The notes beneath the pieces are model-generated. The model was not told where the DNA came from and searched no databases. It saw nothing but the letters and a program-made list of their open reading frames with translations. Shown piece by piece: positions 27,301-34,262 of a DNA stretch of 64,000 bases. Numbering within the stretch: the stretch's first letter is position 1; each line of letters begins with the position of its first letter. A program made the position numbers and the translations under genes. Source of the DNA: an uncultured Blautia sp. (GTDB taxonomy: Bacteria > Bacillota > Clostridia > Lachnospirales > Lachnospiraceae); contig UQCM01000005.1 of assembly GCA_900539525.1 (NCBI GenBank), positions 10,688-74,687 of the forward strand. Reading direction: 5' to 3'.

Positions 27301-28920
27301 AGCAGATTCAATAAGTTTACCAATCTGCCGGAGCTTATGAATATCTATCGTGAGGTGGCGGATGTCCAGACTGCGGATATGCTTGATTTGGATGTGCCTG
27401 CACTTCGGGGAGGCAAGGCGATTATTGTGGAGTCGGAGCCTGACTGGTATGTAAAACAGGTGATGGAAGACTTCGTGGTAAGAGCGGAGCGAATCCGCAA
27501 TGGCGGTGTGGACCCTTCCGTTGACAATTTCCTTAAGATTACCCATGAGGCGAGACTGCTTGGAACGGATGCAAGACTGATTGATAAGGATGCACCGAAT
27601 AATCCGGACGGAAAGCTTAACAAGGTGGCAGAAAACGTATGGAATGAATATCAGGCGAACAACAAGGATGGAAAGATTGGCTGTCAGCTGATCTTCTCCG
27701 ATATTGGTACGCCGGGAGCAGACAAGGACTTTACGGTATATCAGTATCTGAAGGATGCACTGATACAGTACGGGATTCCGGAGGAGGAGATAGCCTTTAT
27801 CCATGATGCTAAAACCGATGCCCAGAGGGATGTGCTTTTCAAGGAAATGAGAACCGGGAAGAAGAAAGTCCTGATTGGTTCCACTGATAAGTGCGGTACG
27901 GGTGTAAATGTACAGACACATCTTGTTGCGTTACACCATGTGGACTGCCCTTGGAAGCCTTCATCCATTGAACAGAGAGAAGGTCGTGGTATCAGACAGG
28001 GGAATGAGAACGATGAGATAGCAGTTTACCGTTATGTAACGAAATCAACCTTTGATGCCTATAACTGGAGTCTGGTTGAGAATAAACAGCGTTTCATCAG
28101 TCAGGTAACCACAAGCAAGGCGGTAAGCCGAACCTGTGAGGATATTGACGAGGCAACTCTTTCCTATGCAGAGATTAAGGCAGTAGCTACCGGAAATCCG
28201 CTGATTAAGGAGAAGATGGAGATTGACAACGATGTGCAGAGACTGAAACTGCTAAAAGCATCCTATGATAACCAGCGGTATGCATTGCAGGATAATTTCA
28301 TGATCCGATATCCGAAGCTGATAAAGGCTGCAAACGAAAAGCTTGCCTGTGTCAGGGAAGACATCAAACTTCGGGATAAAGAGTTATTGGAGCATCCGGA
28401 CTTTGCAATCACGGTAGGCAAGTTTACTTATACGGAAAGGGCAGATGGCGGTGCTGTTATGCTTGAAGCGGTAAGTAAATGTAAGACCGGGGATACAACT
28501 GCACTTGGAAGCTTCCACGGGTTTGAACTTCTTGTGGAGAAGAATTTCATGGGAGTAAATTACTTAATCCTTCGGGGAAAGACAGAGTATAAGGTAGAGC
28601 TTTCTACCAGCCCGGTGGGCAATATGGTAAAGCTTGAAAACTGTTTTAACGGGATTCACGAGAATGAGGAATATCTCTTAAAAAAGATAGATCAGTACGA
28701 AAACGACCTTGCTGCATCGAAGGAAGAGTATGAGAAACCATTCATGCACGAAGAGGAACTTCAGCAGAAGCTTTCAAGGCAGTTTGAACTAAATGCCCAG
28801 CTCGACCTTGAGAACGAAAAGGTTGCGGATGCAGACCTTGGAGGGATTGAGGAAGAAAAGAGCATGAATGTAGCAGAAAACCAGTTGCCTTATCAGACAA
28901 GGCAAGACAAACCAAGATAA
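21382..28920 (+). CDS. Giant DNA methylase-SNF2 helicase fusion (CTn4/Tn1549 type)
   Basis: This 2512-residue protein combines several modules: an ArdC-like N-terminal domain (residues about 1-95), a low-complexity acidic linker (about 260-400), an N6-methylase fold with SAM motif NVLEPSMGVGNFFG near 985 and catalytic-type VVVGNVPFGDY near 1050, and a SNF2-type helicase. The helicase has Walker A-like HCVGAGKS near 1698, MVDEAHAF near 1863 and motif VI QREGRGIRQG near 2197. The C-terminus is coiled coil. Such proteins are a hallmark of large gut ICEs and are thought to protect or process element DNA (inference). The methylase motif is NVPF rather than the common NPPF. The gene overlaps a TnpV-like frame at 22190-22555. 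Confidence 0.92.
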   Translation: MGVDYQARQIYDMQIKDVTTSPEKWKSILKLAGNLYRYEFDNILLIYAQRPHATLVADYDTWKKVDRYVMRGSKGIAIFPSRALNTHLRHVFDIKDTGGRNVKLTWELTGDTLKEYMDYLASQKLVEPTEATDRETLFSVMKDFTKKEIGVIMKEDFEERMSELIQLSGSRITEYVQNESSGQPKRQGLPDMEQFVMQSVLYTVGTRCGFDLSEEEQDFSQVVKVSDEEMVYRLGSLVCDVSCSVLRGINSNLKTMEQQKRLSAEGRIAYGRNGTYVHGSGRAALSEHSDAERANSGITEAGQVRKDGDEVLGGDGTSEVQNVIPFREAGREDAGSGRGSEQPVRDADGTVLSEAQTTESVLNDGNVETERAGEDAGGGSSLKSDRDEVSLEDEELNRELNEIDSFGKTEAGEYHQASFFDPEYGLVATTKQTSDYAEKAMEKLAKDQSEAKAGKYNYLYPKKEPDVPHEFIKQVVLRGTGFAGGRSRVCEIFHTEVDAGTRAKRIKQEYGQGGAGWPLEGYGLHGYDTFHGQGIRFQWRDEEGEKEGYVSWKNIEKEIGVLIMTGEYQPETPRFEDIDMEGIREDDEVIDGEYRELDAVSDADGIDDFAIPDEPESYNSSLSDIEKLNRAYNEGRPLTEEEAAIEDRLATMAEYGPEMQMEEEYYEEPEEAPVEEAPKKDASELQYIEPIDYAKRIEEMDEDLRTALEILVSECSCYTPFKPFLQDIVASEYLFMPNRLDFLSDVVLNGAQQKDAYANNQYGLIAYVLKPYEFEVSYKNRNGERVRETCSYRELYEVLTYMVKTPYYCGADHRAQYDRMMQGEAAGRKPIYQLFLDKQEEIRKNREETRQRALANGWEVADEGKEEKKINFHYNLVEVPKGGAKTRFGWNVDAIKTLKQIEQEGRLATREEQKILSKYVGWGGLSQAFDERNASWEKEYSELKELLTEDEYAAARASVNNAFYTSPEIAMCINSALVQFGFRGGNVLEPSMGVGNFFGSMPAPMQRSSLYGVELDSISGRIAKQLYQNANISITGFEKTNFPDNFFDVVVGNVPFGDYKVFDPKYNKYNFRIHDYFIAKALDQVRPGGIVAVITTKGTLDKSNPTIRKYIAERAELVGAVRLPNTAFKENAGTEVTSDILFLQKRERKMEIEPDWVHLGYTENGIAVNSYFVEHPEMMLGSMEYDTRIYGQDSRYTVCVNHDENFNMYDALNNAIHNIRAEMTDFDRLTEEEEVSADVIPADPDVRNFTYTFYDGKLYYRENSQMVRQEVSANAEERIRQLDEIRTITRELIDIQMEGCSEEELADKQALLNAKYDKFVERYGYITGKSNKMAFRDDSDYPLLCSLEEVNEEGEVKKADMFYKQTIKAKPVIERVETAVEALNLSINEFGAVNLPYMLSIYEPDMEAVKEEVRENTGESEVSFSEKLTGELKQAALVKELEGLIYLNPALANENNPAAGYETADEYLSGNVREKLRVAKAAAKENPAYGINVEALEKVQPERIEASDIDVRIGTTWIDPKDYEQFIYELLNTPRRARAVRSEWYNSGIQVHLNKITMEWFIENKSMDKRSVAATKTYGTSRMDAYSIFEETLNLKTVTVRDRVDDGDGKYHYVVNKNETMLAREKQNQMKEKFKEWLFADPERRAKYVDYYNETFNNIRLREYDGSHLQFPGMNPEIELKPHQKNAIARILLGGNTLLAHCVGAGKSFEMMAACMEQKRLGLANKTVMVVPKPLIGQTASEFLRLYPSANILVATERDFEKSRRKQFISRIATGDYDCIIMSHSQFEKIPISAERKERMLQAQIDEIAYAIDDMKSQNGEQWTIKQMESQKKKLQEQMSALADESRKDDLITFEELGIDSIMVDEAHAFKNLAIFSKMNNVSGISSSGAKKATDMQLKCQYISEINGNRGIVFATGTPISNTMCEMYVMQLYLQKPALEQMGIYHFDAWAANFGEVTTALELTVEGSGFRFKSRFNKFTNLPELMNIYREVADVQTADMLDLDVPALRGGKAIIVESEPDWYVKQVMEDFVVRAERIRNGGVDPSVDNFLKITHEARLLGTDARLIDKDAPNNPDGKLNKVAENVWNEYQANNKDGKIGCQLIFSDIGTPGADKDFTVYQYLKDALIQYGIPEEEIAFIHDAKTDAQRDVLFKEMRTGKKKVLIGSTDKCGTGVNVQTHLVALHHVDCPWKPSSIEQREGRGIRQGNENDEIAVYRYVTKSTFDAYNWSLVENKQRFISQVTTSKAVSRTCEDIDEATLSYAEIKAVATGNPLIKEKMEIDNDVQRLKLLKASYDNQRYALQDNFMIRYPKLIKAANEKLACVREDIKLRDKELLEHPDFAITVGKFTYTERADGGAVMLEAVSKCKTGDTTALGSFHGFELLVEKNFMGVNYLILRGKTEYKVELSTSPVGNMVKLENCFNGIHENEEYLLKKIDQYENDLAASKEEYEKPFMHEEELQQKLSRQFELNAQLDLENEKVADADLGGIEEEKSMNVAENQLPYQTRQDKPR
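22190..22555 (+). CDS. TnpV-like ORF nested out of frame in the helicase gene
   Basis: This 121-residue frame inside the helicase gene (second reading frame) resembles the TnpV transposon-protein family. It begins MAEMALMYTEVDGLLYPNIQ and contains LGKYGRMAMKYLEE and a FGKLAEKMQEVEEEA helix. A plausible AAGGGAG binding site lies 8 bases before ATG 22190. The host frame here is the low-complexity acidic linker, the kind of segment expected to tolerate overprinting. TnpV function is unknown. The family match was recognised from the residue pattern only, so an alignment is needed to confirm it. Confidence 0.6.
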   Translation: MAEMALMYTEVDGLLYPNIQMPKEQTVELQKLGKYGRMAMKYLEEMEPQRYKTLFRFGKLAEKMQEVEEEANSLLEMLMEQYLAKHKPQNPSSTMEMWKLREQAKMQAEEVVLSQIVMKFH

Positions 28921-28921
28921 A

Positions 28922-28950
28922 GAAGTGCCCTGCCAATGGCGGGGCATTTC
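28922..28950 (+). other. Strong hairpin between helicase and sortase genes
   Basis: GAAGTGCCCTGCC pairs with GGCGGGGCATTTC across an AAT loop (13 bp with two G-U pairs). Only a weak T-run follows, so it may stabilise the 3' end or attenuate rather than fully terminate transcription into the sortase gene. Confidence 0.65.
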
Positions 28951-28967
28951 TAATGGGAGGAATTTTT

Positions 28968-29606
28968 ATGAGCAGAAGAAAAGTGTTTGCAGCACTACTT
29001 ATAGTGGTGGGTATTTTGTTTTTTGCCATTCCGATTGTATACCACTACACCGGTATGAGGGAGACAGAGAAGCTTACGAAGGAATTTGAGCAGAATTTGG
29101 AGGAAGTGCAGGAAGATGAGACAGAGATGGAAGAAACTGGGGAGGAGGAAACCGAAGCCGCCATTAGTGAAGCGGATGCAGCCATATTTGCAGAGGGGGA
29201 TGTTATCGCCATTCTTGAAATTGAGGCATTAGACATACGCTATCCGGTAGTGGAGGGATGTTCCTCCTCAAACCTAAATAAGGCAATCGGGCACATGAGT
29301 GAGACCGGACGAATCGGAGAGAAGGGAAACTGTGTATTATGCGGTCATAATGGCAGCAGATACGGAGAGTTTTTTACCAATCTTAACAAGGTTTCCATTG
29401 GGGATATCGTAACCCTTCTTGATACAGAAGGGGTGCTTCATTCTTATGAGGTAACGGAAACCTTTGTGGTTGGTCCTTTCAATCATTCGATTCGTACACA
29501 GGGAGAAAGGGAAGAATTAACCCTTTTTACCTGTGCGGAAAAAGGAACCAAGCGGTTTGTGGTAAAGTGTGTTCCCGCCAGTGAGGAGGGGGCTTATGAA
29601 GAATAA
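28968..29606 (+). CDS. Sortase
   Basis: This 212-residue protein has an N-terminal membrane anchor (residues 6-25), an acidic stalk (about 30-70) and a sortase beta-barrel. The catalytic His is in LCGHNGSRYGEFF and the Cys in TLFTCAEKGTKRFVVK with its downstream Arg. It resembles the sortases of Tn1549-like elements. The natural substrate on this ICE would be the LPQTG adhesin at 2-1492, though class specificity cannot be settled by eye. ATG 28968 has GGAGGA upstream; an earlier ATG at 28953 lacks one. Confidence 0.88.
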   Translation: MSRRKVFAALLIVVGILFFAIPIVYHYTGMRETEKLTKEFEQNLEEVQEDETEMEETGEEETEAAISEADAAIFAEGDVIAILEIEALDIRYPVVEGCSSSNLNKAIGHMSETGRIGEKGNCVLCGHNGSRYGEFFTNLNKVSIGDIVTLLDTEGVLHSYEVTETFVVGPFNHSIRTQGEREELTLFTCAEKGTKRFVVKCVPASEEGAYEE

Positions 29607-30003
29607 GACAAAATACCGTCTCGGAGAGGTGGAAGAGATTATTTCTGAGATGGAATTTGAAGACAGATGCGATGAGATTGTGGAAGTGGATGATGACTTG
29701 CAGCTGTTAATCAGCGGTTGGTATGTCTTTATACCCAGTCTGTCGCTGTATCTTCGGGCAGGTGTTGCCTGTGTATTTGATGAAGAAGCAGGTATGTATA
29801 TGCCTGACTTTGATGTGACTGTCCTGTATGAAGAAGAGCTTGACACAGAGCAGTGGATTTACTATGAGCAGGACGGATTTGTGGTTACTTTAGGCAACTG
29901 GCTGAATGGTCGTCTGCCTATCAGTAATATAGAAACCTTAGAGTGTCATCTGGTAATACCGGATGAGAATGAACCGGGTCGGGCGGTTCCCGACAGAAAG
30001 TGA
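29596..30003 (+). CDS. Hypothetical ICE protein after sortase
   Basis: This 135-residue acidic protein starts at ATG 29596 inside the end of the sortase gene (GAGGAGGG binding site), so it is translationally coupled to it. It has alternating hydrophobic strands (LQLLISGWYVFIPSLSLYLR) and no signal peptide. No family was recognised. Confidence 0.65.
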   Translation: MKNKTKYRLGEVEEIISEMEFEDRCDEIVEVDDDLQLLISGWYVFIPSLSLYLRAGVACVFDEEAGMYMPDFDVTVLYEEELDTEQWIYYEQDGFVVTLGNWLNGRLPISNIETLECHLVIPDENEPGRAVPDRK

Positions 30004-30010
30004 GGAATTT

Positions 30011-30706
30011 ATGAAGTATTCAATTCATGTAACGGAAGCTAAGAATCAGGAAGGAAATGTAAGGGGCTTTGCCAATCTGGTGTTTGGAGACTCCTTCAAG
30101 ATTACCAACATTGCCATTCTGGAGAATAAGGAGAAAGGTACTCTTTTTGTATCTATGCCGAGATACAAGTCCAGTGAGCGTGATGAGAATGGCGGTGTGG
30201 TCTACAAGGATGTCTGCAATCCGATTACCGCAGAGTTCCGTGAGGAGCTTTATGGGAATATCCTTGAAGCATTTGAACAGGAAAAGTCTGCTGACAAGTC
30301 GCAGGCAGGCAATGCAAGAGGTGAGGCAGAGATGCCTCAGTTTTCCGTTACGGTAACACCGTATGAGAGAGAGGGCAGTAATATCCGTGGTCTTGCCCGT
30401 ATCTATTTTGACGACAGTTTCATCGTGAATAATGTGAGCATCCTTCAGGGCAAGGATAAGGTGTTTGTGGCAATGCCTTCCTACAAGACAAAGCAGACGG
30501 ACGAGCATGGAAAAGCTGTATATCAGGATGTGTGTTATCCGGTAACGAAGGAATTTCGTGAGAAGCTTTATTCCGAGATTGTAAGCCAGTATGAAAAGGC
30601 AAAGGAGCAGAGCGAGAATAAGGCAAAGGAAGCGGCACAGACACAGGCACAGCAGTCGAAAGATCAGTATATGAAGGCGGATGGTAAGGAATTGCCCTTT
30701 CGCTAA
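30011..30706 (+). CDS. Protein with two tandem SpoVG domains
   Basis: This 231-residue protein contains two SpoVG-like domains at about residues 1-85 and 105-190. Each has the FVSMPRYK / FVAMPSYK strand, a DVCNPIT / DVCYPVT turn and a C-terminal FREELY / FREKLY helix. SpoVG is a small nucleic-acid-binding regulator of about 90 residues, so this is a fused duplication joined by an Ala/Glu linker. The C-terminal tail is Lys/Gln rich. ATG 30011 has GAGGAA upstream. Role on the ICE unknown, possibly RNA or DNA binding. Confidence 0.85.
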   Translation: MKYSIHVTEAKNQEGNVRGFANLVFGDSFKITNIAILENKEKGTLFVSMPRYKSSERDENGGVVYKDVCNPITAEFREELYGNILEAFEQEKSADKSQAGNARGEAEMPQFSVTVTPYEREGSNIRGLARIYFDDSFIVNNVSILQGKDKVFVAMPSYKTKQTDEHGKAVYQDVCYPVTKEFREKLYSEIVSQYEKAKEQSENKAKEAAQTQAQQSKDQYMKADGKELPFR

Positions 30707-30767
30707 TGACAATTAATAATAAGGCAGAGTGGCCGGAAAGCTGCTCTGCCGGAAATGGAGGAAAATG

Positions 30768-31670
30768 ATGATGGAAGATAAACCAATGACCGGAGAAGAG
30801 GTATTACAGCAAATCTTAGGAGCACTGAACGGAAACGGAATGCAGCAGGCGGCAAACGGAGTTTATGAGCTTTGTGCTTATGTGGACAGTATGACCCATA
30901 AGGTGGAAGACATGACAGAGGAGATTGCAAGACTGCGTGAAGACATCCAGAAGATGCAGGAGGATACCTTTACAAACAGACTTAAAAAGTCGTTATCGGA
31001 AGCTGCTGACCGTCTTGAGAAGCGTTGCGAAGAGATAAAACAGCAGATTTTCGAGGTAAAGGAGAGCATTAAGAATAAAGCAGGGGAAATCATGGCAGAT
31101 TTCAAAATGCGTGGAAAGGCAGCACTTAACCGGGTATCTGAGTTTTTTTGTCTCAAAGACAAACTTGTAGGTATCCGAAACAAGGTCAAAGAAGGCATTG
31201 CCGATACCAATCGCACCATTGCCAAGATTGATTCCTTTGGAAAAGGCATGCGTGAAGCAGGACAGAAGGTAGCCAATACGTTCAGAACCTTTGCTGACAA
31301 AGAAGAGGTAGATTACTCTGAAAAGGAAAAGAAGTTTTCCAAGACGGAGGTTGTAAAGAAGCCATGGCAGTGGCAGAAGAAGGTATATAAATCTATGGTG
31401 CTTCATCTGGACGCAGCCATTGATAAGGTGGAGGATTTATCGTGGGATGTGGAATTAAATCGAATGAAGGATAAACAGGTGGAAGAACTTGATGTAGACT
31501 ACAGTAAGGACATCTTACCTGTAGGAGCTGTGGCGGAACCTTCTGAATATCAGTATGGTGCTGAGGCATTTGAAACGGCATATCCTAAGATGAAGCAGGA
31601 TAAGGCTATGGAAGCGAAGGAACCTGACATGAAGGCTCCGACTGTACCGAAGACCGGAAAGGTTAGGTGA
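30768..31670 (+). CDS. DUF6674-like coiled-coil ICE protein
   Basis: This 300-residue helical protein resembles DUF6674 proteins of Clostridia mobile elements (EEVLQQILGALNGNGMQQAA at the start). It has long amphipathic helices (residues 40-130) and no membrane segment. Three in-frame ATGs (30765, 30768, 30771) follow GGAGG; 30768 has reasonable spacing. A short GGCAGAG/CTCTGCC hairpin (30723-30750) lies before it. Confidence 0.65.
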   Translation: MMEDKPMTGEEVLQQILGALNGNGMQQAANGVYELCAYVDSMTHKVEDMTEEIARLREDIQKMQEDTFTNRLKKSLSEAADRLEKRCEEIKQQIFEVKESIKNKAGEIMADFKMRGKAALNRVSEFFCLKDKLVGIRNKVKEGIADTNRTIAKIDSFGKGMREAGQKVANTFRTFADKEEVDYSEKEKKFSKTEVVKKPWQWQKKVYKSMVLHLDAAIDKVEDLSWDVELNRMKDKQVEELDVDYSKDILPVGAVAEPSEYQYGAEAFETAYPKMKQDKAMEAKEPDMKAPTVPKTGKVR

Positions 31671-31831
31671 TGCCTATGACCGATAAGGAAAAGAGGTACT
31701 GGGCATATTTCCTGAATGCGAATGGTAAGATAGAGTACTATGAGAAGTGCAAAAGATGTGTGCACGGATGCAAACAGAGTTTTCGGATAACCAGACTTCA
31801 GTGTAGGAAGTATAAACAGAATGATGAATAG
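31670..31831 (+). CDS. Small Cys-rich protein at the end of the transfer region
   Basis: This 53-residue protein has five Cys (KCKRCVHGCKQ and later LQCRKY), suggesting a zinc site. The ATG at 31670 overlaps the DUF6674 stop (TGATG); ATG 31676 is a second possible start. It is the last gene before a strong terminator. No family was recognised. Confidence 0.55.
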   Translation: MPMTDKEKRYWAYFLNANGKIEYYEKCKRCVHGCKQSFRITRLQCRKYKQNDE

Positions 31832-31836
31832 TGTAG

Positions 31837-31880
31837 AGGCGTGTCACCGTATCGAAATGTATGGTGGCACGTCTTTTTGT
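31837..31880 (+). terminator. Terminator closing the conjugation gene block
   Basis: AGGCGTGTCACC pairs with GGTGGCACGTCTT (two G-U pairs) and is followed by a T-run (31874-31878). It marks the boundary between ICE backbone and the resistance cargo. Confidence 0.85.
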
Positions 31881-31986
31881 TTTATAAAAATTTTGGATGA
31901 TAAATAACAGATGATATGGTAGAATATTTATGATATAAGCGAATGTTGAGGCACGCTCAACTTTGAATTTGACGGAGGTATAGTAG

Positions 31987-32445
31987 ATGAAAATAAAAAA
32001 CCCTATGTTGGTAGTAACGGATATTAATAAGTCATTGGAATTTTATATAAAAGTTTTGGGGCTTCATGTAATTATGGATTTTGGTGCAAATAAGACTTTG
32101 ACAGGTGGTTTGGCACTGCAAACACTTGAAACTTGGAATGAATTTATTGGTACAGACAACGTTTCATTCGGTAGTAATAGTTCTGAAGTATATTTTGAAG
32201 AGGATAACTTTGACAAATTTGCTGATAGACTGAAAAAGTATGATGTGGAATACGTCCATCCTATCAAGGAACATTCATGGGGACAGCGAGTGGTTAGAAT
32301 TTATGACCCTGATAAACATATTATTGAGGTTGGCGAGAACATAAAAGTAGTTTGTAAACGTTTCTTGGATAGTGGCATGACACCAGAGCAAGTGGCAGAA
32401 AGAATGGATGTACCAATGAAATTCGTAAATGCTTGTATACGCTAA
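31987..32445 (+). CDS. VOC-superfamily (glyoxalase/bleomycin-resistance fold) protein
   Basis: This 152-residue protein has a single VOC fold (SLEFYIKVLGLHVIMDFG, then VVRIYDPDKHIIEVGE carrying the typical metal-ligand Glu). An extra C-terminal helical segment (DSGMTPEQVAERMDVPMKFV) looks like a small helix-turn-helix tail. VOC proteins include drug-binding and thiol-transferase resistance proteins; the substrate cannot be deduced. It heads the cargo block next to ribosome-resistance genes, which makes antibiotic sequestration possible. Confidence 0.75.
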   Translation: MKIKNPMLVVTDINKSLEFYIKVLGLHVIMDFGANKTLTGGLALQTLETWNEFIGTDNVSFGSNSSEVYFEEDNFDKFADRLKKYDVEYVHPIKEHSWGQRVVRIYDPDKHIIEVGENIKVVCKRFLDSGMTPEQVAERMDVPMKFVNACIR

Positions 32446-32492
32446 AGTTCAATTTATAGGAAAAGTAACTTTGAAGTTGGAGATGTGTAAGG

Positions 32493-33104
32493 ATGATTGA
32501 GATATGTTCAAATTGTGGGAATTACGAATGGGACAAAGAAATAATTGAAAATAAACTTCGTTGCCCGAAATGCGGTGCGGAATGGGAGTTTAAATCCTTG
32601 CCGTTACTTATTCTGACAGGGTGCAGCGGAGTAGGCAAAACTACTACGGCGATTGAGATTATGAGGAGAAAAGTTGATTTTGTAGTATTGGATGCTGATA
32701 TTTTCACAGGCTTTATAAACTGGGATGATGAGGAATCCTGTAATAAATGGGTTGAAATTATTGCTAATATTTCAAAGGATATTATACAGTCAGGGACACT
32801 GGTTTTGTGGACGATGGCGGGATGCCTTGACCGTTTTCCGAAAGTATACAACAGTCGGTATTTTAGTGAGATTATTTGTTTGGCGTTAGTTACGGATGAA
32901 GATTCTTTGAGACAACGTATGCAAGAGGGCAGAGGAATAACGGACGAGAACTGGATTAATAGTTCATGCGATTATAATCGTTATTTTATGGAACATACTC
33001 AGGTGGGGGATACCAAGTACGAGTTGCTGGATATATCAATGAAATCGCCCAAAGAAGTGGCTGATGATGTGATAAATTGGGTGCATGGAAAGGTTTTTGT
33101 GTAA
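32493..33104 (+). CDS. Zinc-ribbon P-loop kinase-like protein
   Basis: This 203-residue protein has an N-terminal CxxC...CxxC zinc ribbon (CSNCGNYEWD ... CPKCGAEWEF, residues 5-35) and a P-loop kinase fold with Walker A LTGCSGVGKTT at about residues 43-53. The fold resembles small-molecule or nucleotide kinases. The substrate is unknown. Its place between a VOC protein and an rRNA methyltransferase suggests resistance by drug phosphorylation or tRNA/nucleotide modification, but this is inference. Confidence 0.7.
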   Translation: MIEICSNCGNYEWDKEIIENKLRCPKCGAEWEFKSLPLLILTGCSGVGKTTTAIEIMRRKVDFVVLDADIFTGFINWDDEESCNKWVEIIANISKDIIQSGTLVLWTMAGCLDRFPKVYNSRYFSEIICLALVTDEDSLRQRMQEGRGITDENWINSSCDYNRYFMEHTQVGDTKYELLDISMKSPKEVADDVINWVHGKVFV

Positions 33105-33149
33105 AAACGAAATCAAGAGTTTGGACGAAAGCGATAGGTTAAGCAGATA

Positions 33150-33842
33150 ATGGAATATTTATATTGTAAAGATGATAATTTTCAGGATTTTGCAAGTGGT
33201 CGGGTTCTTTATGGAGGAAAAGGAATACCGAATTTCCCGATTCGATTGTTGCTTGAAATTTACGGTCGGGCACTGGAGCGTTCGAATAAAAAAGAGGATT
33301 TAGTCATATATGACCCTTGTTGTGGGGGAGGCTATTCCCTTACAATTCTTGGATATTTTCAAAATAAGTATATCAGAAAAATATATGGTAGTGATATTGA
33401 TGAAGATATGGTAGCTCATGCAAAGAAAAATATATCCTTACTTACTGATGTTGCTTTGAAAAAGAGAAAAGCAGAGATAGAGGAACTTTACAATTCTTAT
33501 GGTAAGGAATCTCATAAGGAGGCATTAGATAGTTGCGATAAATTAAGCATTATGCTGGGGAATGATATATCGACAGAGATTTTCCAAGCGGATTGTACGA
33601 TGCCTTTGCCGGAAATATTGCCTGATATAATTATTACGGATGTTCCATACGGAAATTTGGTGGAATGGGAACAAGGTAAGAATTCCATGGATGCTATGTT
33701 GGAACAGTTATGGAGAATTTCGCATGAAAATACAATTTTAGCTGTATGCATGGATAAAAAGCAGAAAATCAATTGTGAGAAATGGGAAAGGCTAGAAAAG
33801 CAAAACATTGGGAAACGAAAATTTGAAATTTACAAAAAGTAA
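33150..33842 (+). CDS. AviRa-like 23S rRNA methyltransferase
   Basis: This 230-residue SAM methyltransferase closely follows the AviRa pattern: FASGRVLYGGKGIPNFPIRL near the start, SAM motif YDPCCGGGYSLTILG, acidic loop GSDIDEDMV and catalytic-site TDVPYGNLVEWE. AviRa methylates helix 91 of 23S rRNA (G2535) and gives resistance to the orthosomycin avilamycin. Members in Firmicutes are plausible resistance genes, so orthosomycin resistance is predicted here, not proven. Confidence 0.8.
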   Translation: MEYLYCKDDNFQDFASGRVLYGGKGIPNFPIRLLLEIYGRALERSNKKEDLVIYDPCCGGGYSLTILGYFQNKYIRKIYGSDIDEDMVAHAKKNISLLTDVALKKRKAEIEELYNSYGKESHKEALDSCDKLSIMLGNDISTEIFQADCTMPLPEILPDIIITDVPYGNLVEWEQGKNSMDAMLEQLWRISHENTILAVCMDKKQKINCEKWERLEKQNIGKRKFEIYKK

Positions 33843-33973
33843 GAATTTTGAAAAGCCTGACTATGTAAATGAGGCAATGGAAACTTTGAATTTGGCGGTG
33901 AGATAAATGAATTATATTAGACAATGATTTTTTATACTGCAGATAGGCTTGCAGAGGTGGATAATAAAAACTA

Positions 33974-34002
33974 TTTACAATTACGTAACAATGTGTTAGT
34001 AT
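33974..34002 (+). promoter_or_regulatory. Promoter of the ABC-F gene
   Basis: -35 TTTACA (33974-33979), 17-bp spacer, -10 TAGTAT (33997-34002), giving a start near 34009 and a leader of about 250 nt before the ABC-F ATG. Upstream, 33907-33973 has nothing else recognisable. Confidence 0.7.
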
Positions 34003-34046
34003 GACTAACAGAAAAAAGAAAGGCACATGAAGTGAAAGGTGAGGAG

Positions 34047-34230
34047 ATGTATAACAGATAATTTGGTTTGAGCAAGACATATATGATTTAAGCCCTGTGG
34101 TACACAGGCTTGTTTTTGTGTACGCTTGAATTAGATTATCGCAAGAGATTTTCCTTTGTTTTCATTTGTGAGAATATATAAAGGTTTATTTGGCGGGTCT
34201 TTTTGTGTATGCAAAAAAGGCTCGTTTTTT
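34047..34230 (+). promoter_or_regulatory. Leader ORF and attenuator upstream of the ABC-F gene
   Basis: A 4-codon leader ORF (ATG-TAT-AAC-AGA-TAA, Met-Tyr-Asn-Arg, 34047-34061) follows an AAAGGTGAG binding site. Downstream are a hairpin AGCC-TGTG/CACA-GGCT (34091-34110) and a terminator-like stem at 34194-34224 (CGGGTCTTTTT with AAAAAGGCTCG) ending in TTTTTT at 34225-34230, only about 20 bp before the ABC-F ribosome binding site. This is the layout of drug-induced transcription attenuators known for other ABC-F genes, in which a ribosome stalled on the tiny ORF allows readthrough. Confidence 0.75.
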
Positions 34231-34262
34231 ACTTTTGCACACAGGCGAAAGGAGGAACCAAT

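Noticed and set aside
27040..27921. Long minus-strand ORF (293 residues) inside the helicase gene
   Set aside because: It is antisense to the conserved helicase motifs; composition is a codon-bias shadow and there is no ribosome binding site.
31887..31925. Promoter TTGGAT with TAGAAT upstream of the VOC gene
   Set aside because: The spacer would be 21 bp, too long for a standard promoter.
33844..33906. Short protein-like frame NFEKPDYVNEAMETLNLAVR after the AviRa-like gene
   Set aside because: Only 20 codons with no start; may be a gene relic but could not be assigned.
34203..34262. Longer start for the ABC-F gene at 34203
   Set aside because: This stretch is the attenuator stem and T-run; the AAAGGAGG site points to ATG 34263.
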